Shown here: positions 20,698-29,094 of the stretch, piece after piece
Position numbering within the stretch: the first letter of the stretch is position 1
Layout: the number at the start of each line of letters is the position of its first letter
Source of the DNA: Burkholderiales bacterium
GTDB taxonomy: Bacteria > Pseudomonadota > Gammaproteobacteria > Burkholderiales > SG8-39
Reading direction: 5' to 3'
Length of the DNA stretch: 53,973 nucleotides
Assembly (NCBI GenBank): GCA_026416295.1
Contig: JAOAFL010000116.1
Span: 1-53,973, forward strand
Notes under the pieces: model-generated
Told to the model about the DNA's origin: nothing
The model's input: the letters and a program-made list of their open reading frames with translations, nothing else
Database searches by the model: none
Position numbers and translations under genes: made by a program

Positions 20698-20698
20698 T
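20693..20698 (+). promoter_or_regulatory. TATAAT minus-10 box for the tandem Bug genes
   Basis: Consensus TATAAT overlapping the stop codon of the COG3580 gene, with a leader of about 25 nt that ends in AAAGGAGGGGG before the ATG at 20729. It suggests that the two Bug genes can be expressed apart from the dehydratase genes. Confidence 0.5.
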
Positions 20699-20728
20699 CG
20701 ACCGGCGATTCGCAAAGGAGGGGGAAAC

Positions 20729-21688
20729 ATGCGCAAGCGATGGCTCGTCGCCGCCGCGGCCGCTCTTTTGACGGCCGCGCTACAGGCGGGCGCGCAGTAT
20801 CCGGCGAAACCGATCCGCATCGTCGTTCCGTTTCCGGCAGGCTCGGCGACCGACACGATCACGCGGATCCTCGGCGCATCGGTCTCGGCCGCGGTCGGCC
20901 AGCCGGTGGTGGTCGACAACAAGGCGGGCGCCGACGGGGCGATCGCCGCCGCCGAGGTCGCCAAGGCCGCCCCCGACGGCTATACGCTCCTCATGGCGAC
21001 CAACAGCCCGATGGCGGCGGTGCCGGCGATGAGGAAGAACCCGCCGTACGATCCGGTCGCGGACTTTACGCCCATTACCGACATCGGCCGCTACACGTTC
21101 TTTCTGTTCGTCAACGCCGGCACGCCGTTCAAAACCTTCGGCGAACTCGTCGCGCACGCAAAAGCGAACCCCGGCAAGCTCAACTACGCGACCGGCAACA
21201 CCACCGGCATCGTCTCGTTCGCGCAGATGAACGCGCTCGCCGGCATGCAGATGACGCACGTGCCGTACAAGGGCGAGCCGCAGGCGATCACCGATCTCGT
21301 CGCCGGGCGGGTGCAGCTCATGTGGGCGACGCCGACCACCGGGCTTCCGCACCTGAGGGAGGGGAAGCTTCGGGCGCTCGCGACGAACCTGAAGGCGCGC
21401 TCGGCCCTCCTGCCCGAGGTGCCGACGATGGCCGAAGTGGGGCTGCCGCAGTATTCGGTGGTCTCGTGGGCGGGCCTCTTCGGCCCGGCGAAGCTGCCGC
21501 GCGAGATCGTCGCGCGGCTGAACAAGGAATTTCACGACGCCATGAAGCGGCCCGATGTGGTCGCGGCCATGGACAAGCAGGCGTTTCACCTGAGCCCCTC
21601 GACGCCGGAGGAACTCGCGGCCTTCACGAAGTCGCAGATGGAGGCGTACCGTGCGATCCTGCGCGCCGCCGGCGTCGAACCGGAGTAG
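20729..21688 (+). CDS. Bug/TctC family periplasmic binding protein (first of tandem pair)
   Basis: A 319-residue Bug receptor with a signal peptide cut after about residue 22 (LQAGAQYPAKP). Seen: YPAKPIRIVVPFPAGSATDT, DNKAGADGAIAA, NPPYDPVADFTPI and HVPYKGEPQAITDLVAGRV, the usual ligand-loop motifs. A strong AAAGGAGGGGG site and its own TATAAT precede the ATG. There are no tctA/tctB genes beside it, so it either feeds the TctAB encoded at 1823-4006, another permease, or acts as a sensor ligand. Its position directly behind the CoA-dehydratase-like genes hints that its carboxylate may be the substrate of that system; this is inference. Confidence 0.92.
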   Translation: MRKRWLVAAAAALLTAALQAGAQYPAKPIRIVVPFPAGSATDTITRILGASVSAAVGQPVVVDNKAGADGAIAAAEVAKAAPDGYTLLMATNSPMAAVPAMRKNPPYDPVADFTPITDIGRYTFFLFVNAGTPFKTFGELVAHAKANPGKLNYATGNTTGIVSFAQMNALAGMQMTHVPYKGEPQAITDLVAGRVQLMWATPTTGLPHLREGKLRALATNLKARSALLPEVPTMAEVGLPQYSVVSWAGLFGPAKLPREIVARLNKEFHDAMKRPDVVAAMDKQAFHLSPSTPEELAAFTKSQMEAYRAILRAAGVEPE

Positions 21689-21692
21689 CCCC

Positions 21693-22643
21693 ATGAAACG
21701 GATTCTTGCGACGCTTGCTGCGGCGCTCGCGTGCGCGAGCGCCGCCGCCCAGTACCCGAACAAGCCGATCCGCCTGATCGTTCCGTTCCCGCCGGGCGGC
21801 GCGGCGGAACTCGGGGCGCGCATCTTCGCGCAACCCCTCGGCGAACGGCTCGGGCAGCCGGTCGTCATCGAAACTCGCCCGGGGGCCGAGGGCATCATCG
21901 CCTCGGAGGCGGTGCGCCGTGCGGCGCCCGACGGCTACACGCTCTATTACGGCACCGCGACCGGGATGTCGTTCGCGCCGGCGGCGAAAAAGGTGCCGCC
22001 GTACGACCCGGTGAACGACTTCACGCCGATCTCGCTCGTCGGCTTCTTCGGGTTCTTCGTGTTCTCCCACCCGGACATGCCGGTGCGCACGCTGCAGGAC
22101 CTGGTCGGCTACGCGCGCGCGAACCCCGGGCGCATCAATTACGGCACCGGCAACGCCACCAGCATCCTCGCGACCGCGCTTTTCGCCTCGGCGAACAGGC
22201 TCGACATGGTGCACGTGCCCTACAAGGGCGATGCGCCGCTCTCGCTCGATCTGATCGCCGGGCGCGTGCATTTCGCGTTCGCGACGCCCGGCACGCTCAC
22301 GCCGCAGGTGAGGGAGGGCAAGATCCGGGTACTCGCGACGATGCTCCCGAACCGCAGCCCGCTCTTTCCCGAGGCGCCGACGCTTCCCGAGGCCGGGTTC
22401 GCGCCGATGCCGATCGTGCCCTGGGGCGGGCTCTTCGGTCCGGCGAAGCTGCCGCAGGACGTGGTCGATCGCGTCGGCCGCGAGCTCGCGGTGGTGCTCG
22501 CGCGCCCGGACGTCCGGGAGTCGTTCGGCAGAATCGCCTTCGAGCCGCGGGCGTCCAGCCCCGAGGCGCTGCGCGCGCTCGTCGTCGAGCAGCTGGAGGC
22601 CTACGGCCGCGCCGCGAAAGCGGTCAACCTGTCGCTCGACTGA
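21693..22643 (+). CDS. Bug/TctC family periplasmic binding protein (second of tandem pair)
   Basis: A 316-residue paralogue of the preceding gene, 4 nt downstream. Signal peptide of about 19 residues ([20 protein letters not shown]), then [47 protein letters not shown] and [19 protein letters not shown]. It differs from the first copy through most of its length, so the pair is an old duplication or two separate specificities. Its last 20 bases overlap the 3' end of miaA on the other strand. Confidence 0.92.
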   Translation: MKRILATLAAALACASAAAQYPNKPIRLIVPFPPGGAAELGARIFAQPLGERLGQPVVIETRPGAEGIIASEAVRRAAPDGYTLYYGTATGMSFAPAAKKVPPYDPVNDFTPISLVGFFGFFVFSHPDMPVRTLQDLVGYARANPGRINYGTGNATSILATALFASANRLDMVHVPYKGDAPLSLDLIAGRVHFAFATPGTLTPQVREGKIRVLATMLPNRSPLFPEAPTLPEAGFAPMPIVPWGGLFGPAKLPQDVVDRVGRELAVVLARPDVRESFGRIAFEPRASSPEALRALVVEQLEAYGRAAKAVNLSLD

Positions 22644-23532
22644 GGGCGGCGCGCAGTTCCGTCGCCGGCGCAAGCTCCGGCATCGCGCGCAGCCAGGTGA
22701 TCTGGCGCTTCGCGAGCTGACGCGTCGCCGCGAGCGCCTGCTCGCGAAGCTGCGCGGCGTCGATTTCTCCTTCGAGATAGCGCCAGGCCTGGCGGTAGCC
22801 CACCGCGCGCATGCTGGGGAGCGACGGATCGAGCCGGTAGCGTCGGCGCAGCTCGCGCAGCTCCTCGACGAGACCTGCGGCGAGCATCGCATCGAGCCGC
22901 GCGGCGATCCGCCGGTGCAGCTCGGCGCGGTCGGGCGGAACGAGCGCGAAGCCCCGAAGCGCGAACGGCAGCCGCGGCGCCTCGCCGCGCTGAAGCCGCG
23001 AGATCGGCGTGCCGGTCGCGCGCAGCACCTCGAGCGCGCGCTGGATGCGCTGTGCATCGCGCGGGGCGATGCGCGCCGCCGCCTCGGGGTCGGCGCGGGC
23101 GAGCTCGGCGTGCAGCGCCGGCCAGCCGCGCGCGCGCGCCTCGGCTTCGATCGCGGCGCGGATCGCGGGGTCCGCGGCCGGAAGCGCGTGGAGCCCGGCG
23201 GCGAGGGCGCGGTAGTAGAGCATCGTTCCGCCGACGAGGAGGGGAATGCGCCCGCGCGCGAGGATCGCCTGCACCGCCGCGATCGCGTCGGCGCGAAAGC
23301 GCCCCGCCGAGTAGCGCTCGGTCGGCTCGGCGATGTCGATCAGGTGGTGCGCGACGCGTGCGCGTTCGCCGGCCGAGGGTTTCGCGGTGCCGATGTCCAG
23401 GCCGCGGTACACCTGCGCCGAGTCGACGCTCACGATCTCGAGGGGGAAGCGGGCGGCGAGCGCGAGCGCGAGGGCCGATTTTCCGCTCGCCGTAGGCCCG
23501 AGGAGAGCGAAAGCGACCGGGTGCCGGGTCAA
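22624..23532 (-). CDS. miaA: tRNA dimethylallyltransferase
   Basis: A 302-residue MiaA, which adds the dimethylallyl group to A37 of tRNAs reading UNN codons. Seen: P-loop GPTASGKS at 12-19, [17 protein letters not shown], the HHLIDI motif, [13 protein letters not shown] and the C-terminal [12 protein letters not shown]. The TTG start at 23532 overlaps the mutL stop as TTGA and gives the expected N-terminus [10 protein letters not shown]. The upstream ATG in the same frame would add a basic, unconserved extension. It belongs to the conserved tsaE-amiC-mutL-miaA group. The 3' end overlaps the convergent Bug gene by 20 bp. Confidence 0.95.
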   Translation of the reverse strand: MTRHPVAFALLGPTASGKSALALALAARFPLEIVSVDSAQVYRGLDIGTAKPSAGERARVAHHLIDIAEPTERYSAGRFRADAIAAVQAILARGRIPLLVGGTMLYYRALAAGLHALPAADPAIRAAIEAEARARGWPALHAELARADPEAAARIAPRDAQRIQRALEVLRATGTPISRLQRGEAPRLPFALRGFALVPPDRAELHRRIAARLDAMLAAGLVEELRELRRRYRLDPSLPSMRAVGYRQAWRYLEGEIDAAQLREQALAATRQLAKRQITWLRAMPELAPATELRAALSRATG

Positions 23533-25298
23533 CGTCCGCGCAGGAACAGCCGGTCGAGGTCGGCGAGCGTGAGCTGGTACCACGTCGGCCGGCCGTGGTT
23601 GCAGCTTCCCGCGCGCTCGGTTTCTTCCATGCGCCGCAGCAGCGCGTTCATTTCCGCGAGCGTGAGCCTGCGCTGCGCGCGCACCGCGGCGCGGCAGGCG
23701 AGGTCTGCGAGCAGCGCGTCGCGCCGCGCCTCGATCGCGCCGGCGGTGCCGAACTCGGCCAGTTGCGCGAGCACCGCGCGCGCGAGCGCGACGAGGTCCG
23801 TGCCCGCGAGCGGCGCCGGCACCGCGCGCACCGCGAGCGCCTCGGGCCCCGCGGCGGCGATCTCGAAGCCTAGCTGCGCGAGCGCCTCGCGGTGTTCCTC
23901 GGCCGCCGCGCGCTCGCGCGCGCTCGCGCGGAACGTCGCCGGCACGAGCAGTCGCTGGCGCGCAGCGGCGCCGGCCGCGACGCTCGCGCGCAGCTCTTCG
24001 AAGAGGATGCGCTCGTGCGCCGCGTGCATGTCGACGAGCACCAGACCGGCGTCGTTCTGCGCGAGGATGTAGACGCCGTGCAGCTGCCCGAGGGCGAAGC
24101 CGAGCGGGGGCGTGGCCGACGGGGGCGACTCGAGCGACGCGGGCGAGGCGGCCGTTTCGCGCCCTGCCGCGGCGAACGCGAGGTAGGCGGCTGCCGCAGG
24201 CTCGCCGAGCGCAAGCGACGCCTGCGCGGTGTACGCCGCGCTCGCGCCGCGCGATTCGGCGTCGGCCGGCGAAAGCGCAACGCGCGGTGCGGGCGCTCCG
24301 ACGGCGGTCGCAGCGAGCGCGCGCTCGAGCGCATGCCGCACGAACGAGTGCACCGCGCGGGCGTCGCGGAACCGCACCTCGGTCTTCGCCGGGTGGACGT
24401 TCACGTCGACCGCGCGCGGATCGAGGTCGAGAAAGAGCACGTACGCCGGCTGCCGGTCGCCGTGCAGCAGTTCGCGCCAGGCTTCGCGCGCCGCGTGCGC
24501 GAGCAGCCGGTCGCGCACGAAGCGCCCGTTGACGAAGAAATACTGCGCATCGGCGCGCGCGCGCGCGAACGGCGGGCTCGCGGCGAGGCCGTTGAGCCGC
24601 AGCGCGCCGGCCGAGGCGTCGACCGCGAGGCTCGCGGCGGTGAACGCATCGCCGAGGAGCGCCTCCGCGCGCGCGCGCAGGCTCGCCGGCGCGAGGCGAT
24701 GCACCAGGCGTCCGTTGTGCCGCAGCGTGAACGCGACCTGCGGGAACGCGAGCGCGATCCGGCGGAACGCCTCCTCGGCGTGCGCGTACTCGGTCGCCGC
24801 CGAGCGCAGGAACTTGCGCCGGGCGGGGGTGTTGAAGTAGAGGTCGGCGACCACGACCGTCGTGCCGGGCGCGCGCGCCGCGGGCTGCATCTCGCCGATC
24901 GCGCCGCCTTCGGCGCGGATGCGCGCCGCGTGCGGCGCGTCCGCGGTGCGGCTCGTGATCTCGACGCGCGCGACCGCTGCGATCGCGGCGAGCGCCTCGC
25001 CGCGGAAGCCGAGCGTGCCGACCGCTTCGAGTTCCGCGAGCGTCGCGATCTTGCTCGTCGCGTGGCGCGCGAGCGCGAGCGGAAGCTCTGCGGCAGGAAT
25101 GCCGGCGCCGTCGTCTTCGACCTGCACGCGCCGCGCACCGCCTTCCTCCAGCGCGACGACGATCTCGGCGGCGCCGGCGTCGAGCGCGTTCTCGAGCAGC
25201 TCCTTCAGCACCGAGGCCGGACGCTCGACCACCTCGCCGGCGGCGATCTGCCCGACCAGCACCTCGGGCAGGACGCGGATCGGCGCGCGCTGCGGCAT
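23529..25298 (-). CDS. mutL: DNA mismatch repair protein MutL, endonuclease-motif type
   Basis: A 589-residue MutL. The N-terminal GHKL ATPase is clear: [30 protein letters not shown] and [17 protein letters not shown]. After a variable Ala-rich linker (about 330-400) the C-terminal dimer domain contains [15 protein letters not shown], which fits the metal-dependent endonuclease motif DQHA(X)2E(X)4E with Met for Gln; this suggests a nicking MutL as in MutH-less bacteria. ATG at 25298 has a TATAAT exactly 6 nt upstream and no ribosome site. miaA follows with a TTGA overlap. dedA starts 39 bp away in the other direction. Confidence 0.96.
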   Translation of the reverse strand: MPQRAPIRVLPEVLVGQIAAGEVVERPASVLKELLENALDAGAAEIVVALEEGGARRVQVEDDGAGIPAAELPLALARHATSKIATLAELEAVGTLGFRGEALAAIAAVARVEITSRTADAPHAARIRAEGGAIGEMQPAARAPGTTVVVADLYFNTPARRKFLRSAATEYAHAEEAFRRIALAFPQVAFTLRHNGRLVHRLAPASLRARAEALLGDAFTAASLAVDASAGALRLNGLAASPPFARARADAQYFFVNGRFVRDRLLAHAAREAWRELLHGDRQPAYVLFLDLDPRAVDVNVHPAKTEVRFRDARAVHSFVRHALERALAATAVGAPAPRVALSPADAESRGASAAYTAQASLALGEPAAAAYLAFAAAGRETAASPASLESPPSATPPLGFALGQLHGVYILAQNDAGLVLVDMHAAHERILFEELRASVAAGAAARQRLLVPATFRASARERAAAEEHREALAQLGFEIAAAGPEALAVRAVPAPLAGTDLVALARAVLAQLAEFGTAGAIEARRDALLADLACRAAVRAQRRLTLAEMNALLRRMEETERAGSCNHGRPTWYQLTLADLDRLFLRGR

Positions 25299-25304
25299 CG
25301 CGCG

Positions 25305-25310
25305 ATTATA
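25305..25310 (-). promoter_or_regulatory. TATAAT box 6 nt before the mutL start (leaderless-type)
   Basis: On the minus strand TATAAT, then six bases, then the ATG of mutL at 25298. Predicted RNA start coincides with the start codon. Confidence 0.55.
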
Positions 25311-25325
25311 TTCGCCGCCCCCGGC

Positions 25326-25331
25326 TACAAT
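25326..25331 (+). promoter_or_regulatory. TACAAT box 6 nt before the dedA start (leaderless-type)
   Basis: TACAAT, six bases, then the dedA ATG at 25338. It shares a 39-bp divergent gap with the mutL box, so two outward leaderless-type promoters stand 15 bp apart. Confidence 0.55.
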
Positions 25332-25337
25332 CTGGCG

Positions 25338-25985
25338 ATGGAGTCGCTCGCCGCGCTCTGGGATCTCGCGATCCACCTCGATCGGCATCTGGCGGCGTTC
25401 GTCGCCGAGCACGGCCGCTGGGTGTACGCGCTGCTTTTCGTGATCGTCTTCTGCGAGACCGGGCTGGTGGTGACGCCGTTTCTGCCCGGCGATTCGCTCC
25501 TTTTCGTCGCCGGCGCGCTCGCTGCCGCCGGCGGCATGGACATCGGCGCGGTGATGGCGACGCTCGCCGTCGCCGCGCTGCTCGGCGACAACGTCAACTA
25601 CACGGTCGGCCGCTGGGCGGGGCCCCGGGTGTTCCGTTACGAGCGCTCGCGCTGGTTCAATCCGCGGCACCTCGCCCGCGCGCACGCGTTCTACGAACGC
25701 CACGGCGGAAAGACGATCGTGCTCGCGCGCTTCGTGCCGATCGTGCGCACGTACGTTCCGTTCGTCGCCGGCGTCGCGGCGATGCCGTATGTTCGCTACA
25801 TCGCGTTCTGCGTCGTCGGCGCCGCCGTCTGGGTGGGGTCGCTCTGCCTCGCCGGCTATTTCTTCGGCAACATCCCGGCGGTGAAGAACAACCTTGCGGC
25901 GGTGATCGCCGCGATCGTGCTCGCGTCGGTCAGCCCGGGCTTGTACGGCTGGCTGCGCGCGCGCTCAGTTGAGCGCCACGGCTGA
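25338..25985 (+). CDS. DedA family inner-membrane protein (VTT domain)
   Basis: A 215-residue DedA/VTT membrane protein. Seen: a first hydrophobic region with FCETGLVVTPFLPGDSLLFVAGALAA (about 38-63), the NYTVGRWAG segment, FYERHGGKTIVLARFVPIVRTYVPFVAG (about 118-145) with the conserved Arg residues, and C-terminal helices. Members act in lipid translocation, proton-gradient upkeep and envelope stress; undecaprenyl-phosphate flippases are in this family. It is inserted on the plus strand between mutL and amiC, which are usually neighbours on one strand. The last 21 bp overlap the amiC 3' end. Confidence 0.93.
   Translation: MESLAALWDLAIHLDRHLAAFVAEHGRWVYALLFVIVFCETGLVVTPFLPGDSLLFVAGALAAAGGMDIGAVMATLAVAALLGDNVNYTVGRWAGPRVFRYERSRWFNPRHLARAHAFYERHGGKTIVLARFVPIVRTYVPFVAGVAAMPYVRYIAFCVVGAAVWVGSLCLAGYFFGNIPAVKNNLAAVIAAIVLASVSPGLYGWLRARSVERHG
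25961..25976. repeat. Palindrome at the dedA/amiC convergent overlap
   Basis: GCGCTCA, GT, TGAGCGC: 7-bp perfect arms at the overlap of the two 3' ends. There is no T-run, so it is a weak candidate for a two-way transcription stop. Function unknown. Confidence 0.35.
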
Positions 25986-27221
25986 GCGCGGGGCGGCGGT
26001 GACCGGCCCGGGGCGCGGCGGATGCCGCGCCAGATAGCGCTTGATGCCGGCGAGGATCGCGCGCGCAAGCCGCTCCTGGTACGCCTCGTCGTTCAGGCGC
26101 TTTTCCTCCTCGGGGTTGGAGATGAACGCGGTCTCGACGAGGATCGAGGGCACGTCGGGCGCCTTCAGCACCGCGAAACTCGCCTGTTCGACGCGCGCCT
26201 TGTGTAGCGCGTTGACCTGGCCGAGCTCGGTAAGCACCGCACGCCCGAGCTTCAAGCTGTGGTCGATCGTCGCCGTCTGCGACAGGTCGAGGAGCGTCTG
26301 CGCGAGATACCGGTCCTTCACGTCGAGGTTGACGCCGCCCACGAGGTCGGCGTCGTTTTCGCGCCGCGCGAGCCAGCGGGCGGCCTCGGACGAGGCGCGC
26401 CGTTCCGAGAGCGCGTACACCGACGAGCCGCGCGCGTGCGGGCGCAGGAACGCGTCGGCGTGAATCGAGACGAAGAGGTCCGCGCGCAGCCGGCGCGCCT
26501 TCTCGACGCGCGCGTGCAGCGGAAGGAAGTAATCGCCGTCGCGCGTCAGCACCGCGCGCATGTCGGGCTCGGCGTCGACGAGCGCCTTCAGGCGCCGCGC
26601 GACCATGAGCGTGATGTCTTTTTCGCGCGAGCCGAGCCGACCGATCGCGCCCGGGTCCTCGCCGCCGTGGCCCGGATCGATGACGATGGTCGCAAGTCGC
26701 GCGACCGCCGGCTTGGCGGGGGTCGCTTCGCCCGGCCCGGCCGCTTTGTCCTCGGCGGCCGGCGCCTGCGGCAGGCGTTTGCCGTCCGATTCGATCAGCA
26801 GCGCCAGCGGATCGGGCGGCACCGTCGGATAGAGGTCGAGCACCAGCCGATGCCCGTAGCCCGCGATCGGCTTGAGCGTGAACACCTGCGGCTTCACCTC
26901 GGTCTTCAGGTCGAGCACGATGCGGATCACGCCGGGACGGTTTCGCCCGACGCGCAGCTTTTCGATGTACGGATCGGCGGAAAGGACCTTGTCCTGCAGC
27001 TCGGCGAGCGCCGGGGTCATCGCCGCGCCTTCGAGATCGACCACCAGGCGCTCGGGGTCCTTCACCGTGAACACGGAGAAGCGCGGCTCGGTCGGCGACT
27101 CGAGGGTGACGCGGGTGTAGTCGCGCGCCGGCCAGACGCGGGCAGCGACGATCTGCGTCTGCGCGAGCGCCTCGATCCCGGCTACGACGAACGCCAACGC
27201 GCCAACGCCGAGGCGAGCCAG
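25965..27221 (-). CDS. amiC: N-acetylmuramoyl-L-alanine amidase with AMIN domain
   Basis: About 418 residues: signal peptide, AMIN peptidoglycan-targeting domain (roughly 25-130, with RVTLESPTEPRFSVFTVKDPERLVVDL), a Pro/Ala linker, and a zinc-dependent Amidase_3 domain with VIDPGHGGEDPGAIG, a later Glu, SIHADAF and ILVETAFISNPEEE. It splits the amide bond between MurNAc and the stem peptide in daughter-cell separation. The start is uncertain: no ATG or GTG stands before the hydrophobic run RLGVGALAFVVAG. CTG at 27221 gives a compact signal peptide; TTG at 27197 is shorter; an ATG at 27392 would add a basic extension inside tsaE. The 5' end overlaps tsaE. Confidence 0.9.
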   Translation of the reverse strand: MARLGVGALAFVVAGIEALAQTQIVAARVWPARDYTRVTLESPTEPRFSVFTVKDPERLVVDLEGAAMTPALAELQDKVLSADPYIEKLRVGRNRPGVIRIVLDLKTEVKPQVFTLKPIAGYGHRLVLDLYPTVPPDPLALLIESDGKRLPQAPAAEDKAAGPGEATPAKPAVARLATIVIDPGHGGEDPGAIGRLGSREKDITLMVARRLKALVDAEPDMRAVLTRDGDYFLPLHARVEKARRLRADLFVSIHADAFLRPHARGSSVYALSERRASSEAARWLARRENDADLVGGVNLDVKDRYLAQTLLDLSQTATIDHSLKLGRAVLTELGQVNALHKARVEQASFAVLKAPDVPSILVETAFISNPEEEKRLNDEAYQERLARAILAGIKRYLARHPPRPGPVTAAPRSAVALN

Positions 27222-27655
27222 CGCTCGCCAGCGGCCGAGAACGCCCGAACGCGAGCGCGCCGGCCGCCGTCGGCATGCTCGAGGGTCACCTGCACGTCCG
27301 GCGGCGGGAGCGCCGCTCCGGCACGCTCGGGCCATTCGACGACGCAGAGCGACTCCGGCCCGAAGTGCTCCTGGAATCCCGAGCTCAGCCATTCTCGCTC
27401 GTCGCTGAAGCGATACAAATCAAAGTGATACAAGTGTAAGCTCGAAATGGTGTAAGGTTCAACCAGCGTGTAGGTCGGGCTTTTCGCCCGACCGTTGTAT
27501 CCGAGTCCGGAGAGAAGCCCGCGTACAAGCGTGGTCTTTCCGGTCCCGAGTTCCCCTGAGAGGTGGAGGACGAGCCCGCCTCGCGCGCCCTTGGCGAACG
27601 CGGCGCCGAGCCGCAGGGTCGCGCGTTCATCCGGCAGGCTAAGCTCGACGATCAT
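27182..27655 (-). CDS. tsaE: tRNA N6-adenosine threonylcarbamoylation ATPase subunit
   Basis: A 157-residue TsaE (YjeE), the ATPase partner of TsaB-TsaD in t6A37 tRNA modification. Seen: Walker A ELGTGKTTLVRGLL at about 35-48, the conserved KSPTYTLVEPY, HFDLYR and CVVEWPERAG. It aligns with E. coli TsaE over its whole length without gaps. The middle (about 27390-27500) uses codons almost absent elsewhere in the window (TTA, TTG, ATT, TTT, GTT, CCT) and holds an 8-bp palindrome. The ATG at 27655 shares a CATG with the queG start on the other strand. Confidence 0.95.
   Translation of the reverse strand: MIVELSLPDERATLRLGAAFAKGARGGLVLHLSGELGTGKTTLVRGLLSGLGYNGRAKSPTYTLVEPYTISSLHLYHFDLYRFSDEREWLSSGFQEHFGPESLCVVEWPERAGAALPPPDVQVTLEHADGGRRARVRAFSAAGERWLASALARWRSS
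27473..27493. repeat. Palindromic hairpin inside tsaE
   Basis: GGTCGGGC (27473-27480), five-base spacer, GCCCGACC (27486-27493). It codes for the conserved GRAKSPT region of TsaE. The palindrome resembles GGTCGGGC/GCCCGACC dispersed repeats known from some proteobacterial genomes; only one copy is seen in this window. Confidence 0.5.
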
Positions 27656-28706
27656 GGACTACGCGGCGCTCGCGGCGCGCATCCGACGGTGGGGGGCCGA
27701 GCTCGGATTCCAAGCGGTCGGCATCGCGGACGCGGATCTTTCCGAGGCCGGCGCGCGGCTCGCCGAATGGCTCGGCCTCGGCTGGCACGGCGAGATGGAT
27801 TATATGGCTCGCCACGCGGCGCTTCGTGCACGGCCGGCCGCGCTCTTGCCCGGGACGCTGCGCGTCATTTCCTGCCGCATGGACTACGCGCCGACGCTCG
27901 CCGACGAGTGGTCGGCGCTCACCGACGGCACGCGCGCCTACGTCGCGCGCTATGCGCGCGGGCGCGATTACCACAAGGTGATCCGGGCGCGACTGAAGGC
28001 GCTCTGCGCGCGCATCGCCGCCGAGATCGGCCCGTTTCGCCATCGGGTGCTGTGCGATTCCGCGCCGGCGATGGAGGTGCCGCTCGCGGCGAAAGCCGGC
28101 CTCGGCTGGCAGGGCAAGCACACGCTGCTGCTTTCGCGCGAGGCCGGCTCCTGGTTTTTCCTCGGCGAGATCTACACCGATCTGCCGCTGCCGGCGGACG
28201 AGCCGACGCCCGCGCACTGCGGCAGCTGCACGCGCTGCATCGACGTCTGTCCGACGCAGGCGATCCGCGGCCCGTATCGACTCGACGCCCGCCGCTGCAT
28301 TTCGTATCTCACGATCGAACACAGAAGCGCGATCCCGCGCTCGCTTCGGCCGCTCATCGGCAACCGCATCTACGGGTGCGACGACTGCCAGCTCGTCTGC
28401 CCGTGGAACCGGTACGCGCGCGTGACCGCCGAGCCCGATTTCCTGCCGCGCAACGGCCTCGACCGGGCGATGCTCGTCGAGCTGTTCGCCTGGAGCGAAG
28501 AAGAGTTCGAGCGGCGGTTGCGCGGCTCTGCCATCCGCCGGATCGGTTACGAGCGCTGGCTTCGCAATCTCGCGGTGGCGCTCGGCAACGCGCCGACTTC
28601 GCCCGAGGTCGTCGCGGCGCTACGCGCGCGCGAAGACTTTCCGTCCGCGCTCGTGCGCGAGCACGTGCGCTGGGCGCTCGAGCGGCACGGAGCCCCGCTC
28701 GCCTGA
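27654..28706 (+). CDS. queG: Epoxyqueuosine reductase QueG
   Basis: A 350-residue cobalamin- and iron-sulfur-dependent enzyme that makes queuosine in tRNA from epoxyqueuosine. Seen: N-terminal GFQAVGIADADLSEA, RARPAALLPGTLRVISCRMDY, the cobalamin-contacting stretch around DYHKVIRARL, CDSAPAMEVPLAAKAGLGWQGKHTLL, and two ferredoxin-like cluster motifs, CGSCTRCIDVCP and CDDCQLVCPWN. Full length matches E. coli QueG in the parts I can compare. The ATG at 27654 overlaps the divergent tsaE start in CATG. DUF2784 lies convergent 13 bp downstream. Confidence 0.96.
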   Translation: MDYAALAARIRRWGAELGFQAVGIADADLSEAGARLAEWLGLGWHGEMDYMARHAALRARPAALLPGTLRVISCRMDYAPTLADEWSALTDGTRAYVARYARGRDYHKVIRARLKALCARIAAEIGPFRHRVLCDSAPAMEVPLAAKAGLGWQGKHTLLLSREAGSWFFLGEIYTDLPLPADEPTPAHCGSCTRCIDVCPTQAIRGPYRLDARRCISYLTIEHRSAIPRSLRPLIGNRIYGCDDCQLVCPWNRYARVTAEPDFLPRNGLDRAMLVELFAWSEEEFERRLRGSAIRRIGYERWLRNLAVALGNAPTSPEVVAALRAREDFPSALVREHVRWALERHGAPLA

Positions 28707-28719
28707 GCGCAGCGGCCGC

Positions 28720-29088
28720 TCAGGCGCGCCCGCGCCGCGGCGGAACGAGCCGCAGCGTCGCCACCGTCGCCGCCGCCCAGGCGAGGTAGATCGCGGTGAA
28801 CACCCATTCGGGGGCCTGGTAGTAGAGCAGCCGGTACACCCAGCGGCCGACGAACGACTCGGGGCGCGCGCCGCCGCGCAGCAGGTCTTCCCACACGGTG
28901 AGCGGGCAGGCGTAGCCCGCGACCGACTCGGCCGCGACGAACGCGATCGCGCCAAGGTGCAGATAGCGAAACCAGGGATTGCGCACCCAGCGCCAGCCGG
29001 CGGCGGCGCCGATCCACACGAGCGGCAAGCCTGCGGCGATGAACGCAGCGATCGCGAAGTGGACGACGAGCAGCGCGTCGGCGAGCAC
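28720..29088 (-). CDS. DUF2784 membrane protein
   Basis: A 122-residue protein with about three or four hydrophobic helices (about 2-30, 43-60, 92-112) and the family motif YACPLTVWEDLLR. Function unknown in all members known to me. GTG start at 29088 follows the rhodanese stop after 6 nt on the minus strand, so it is the last gene of the Rieske-rhodanese-DUF2784 unit and converges on queG. Confidence 0.85.
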   Translation of the reverse strand: MLADALLVVHFAIAAFIAAGLPLVWIGAAAGWRWVRNPWFRYLHLGAIAFVAAESVAGYACPLTVWEDLLRGGARPESFVGRWVYRLLYYQAPEWVFTAIYLAWAAATVATLRLVPPRRGRA

Positions 29089-29094
29089 CCGGGG

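Noticed and set aside
27395-27480. tRNA or small RNA gene in the low-GC patch
   Set aside because: No cloverleaf can be drawn, and the bases encode conserved TsaE residues.
27460-27500. Insertion of a REP-like element into tsaE
   Set aside because: The protein aligns with E. coli TsaE residue for residue here, so nothing was inserted; codon-level replacement is more likely.
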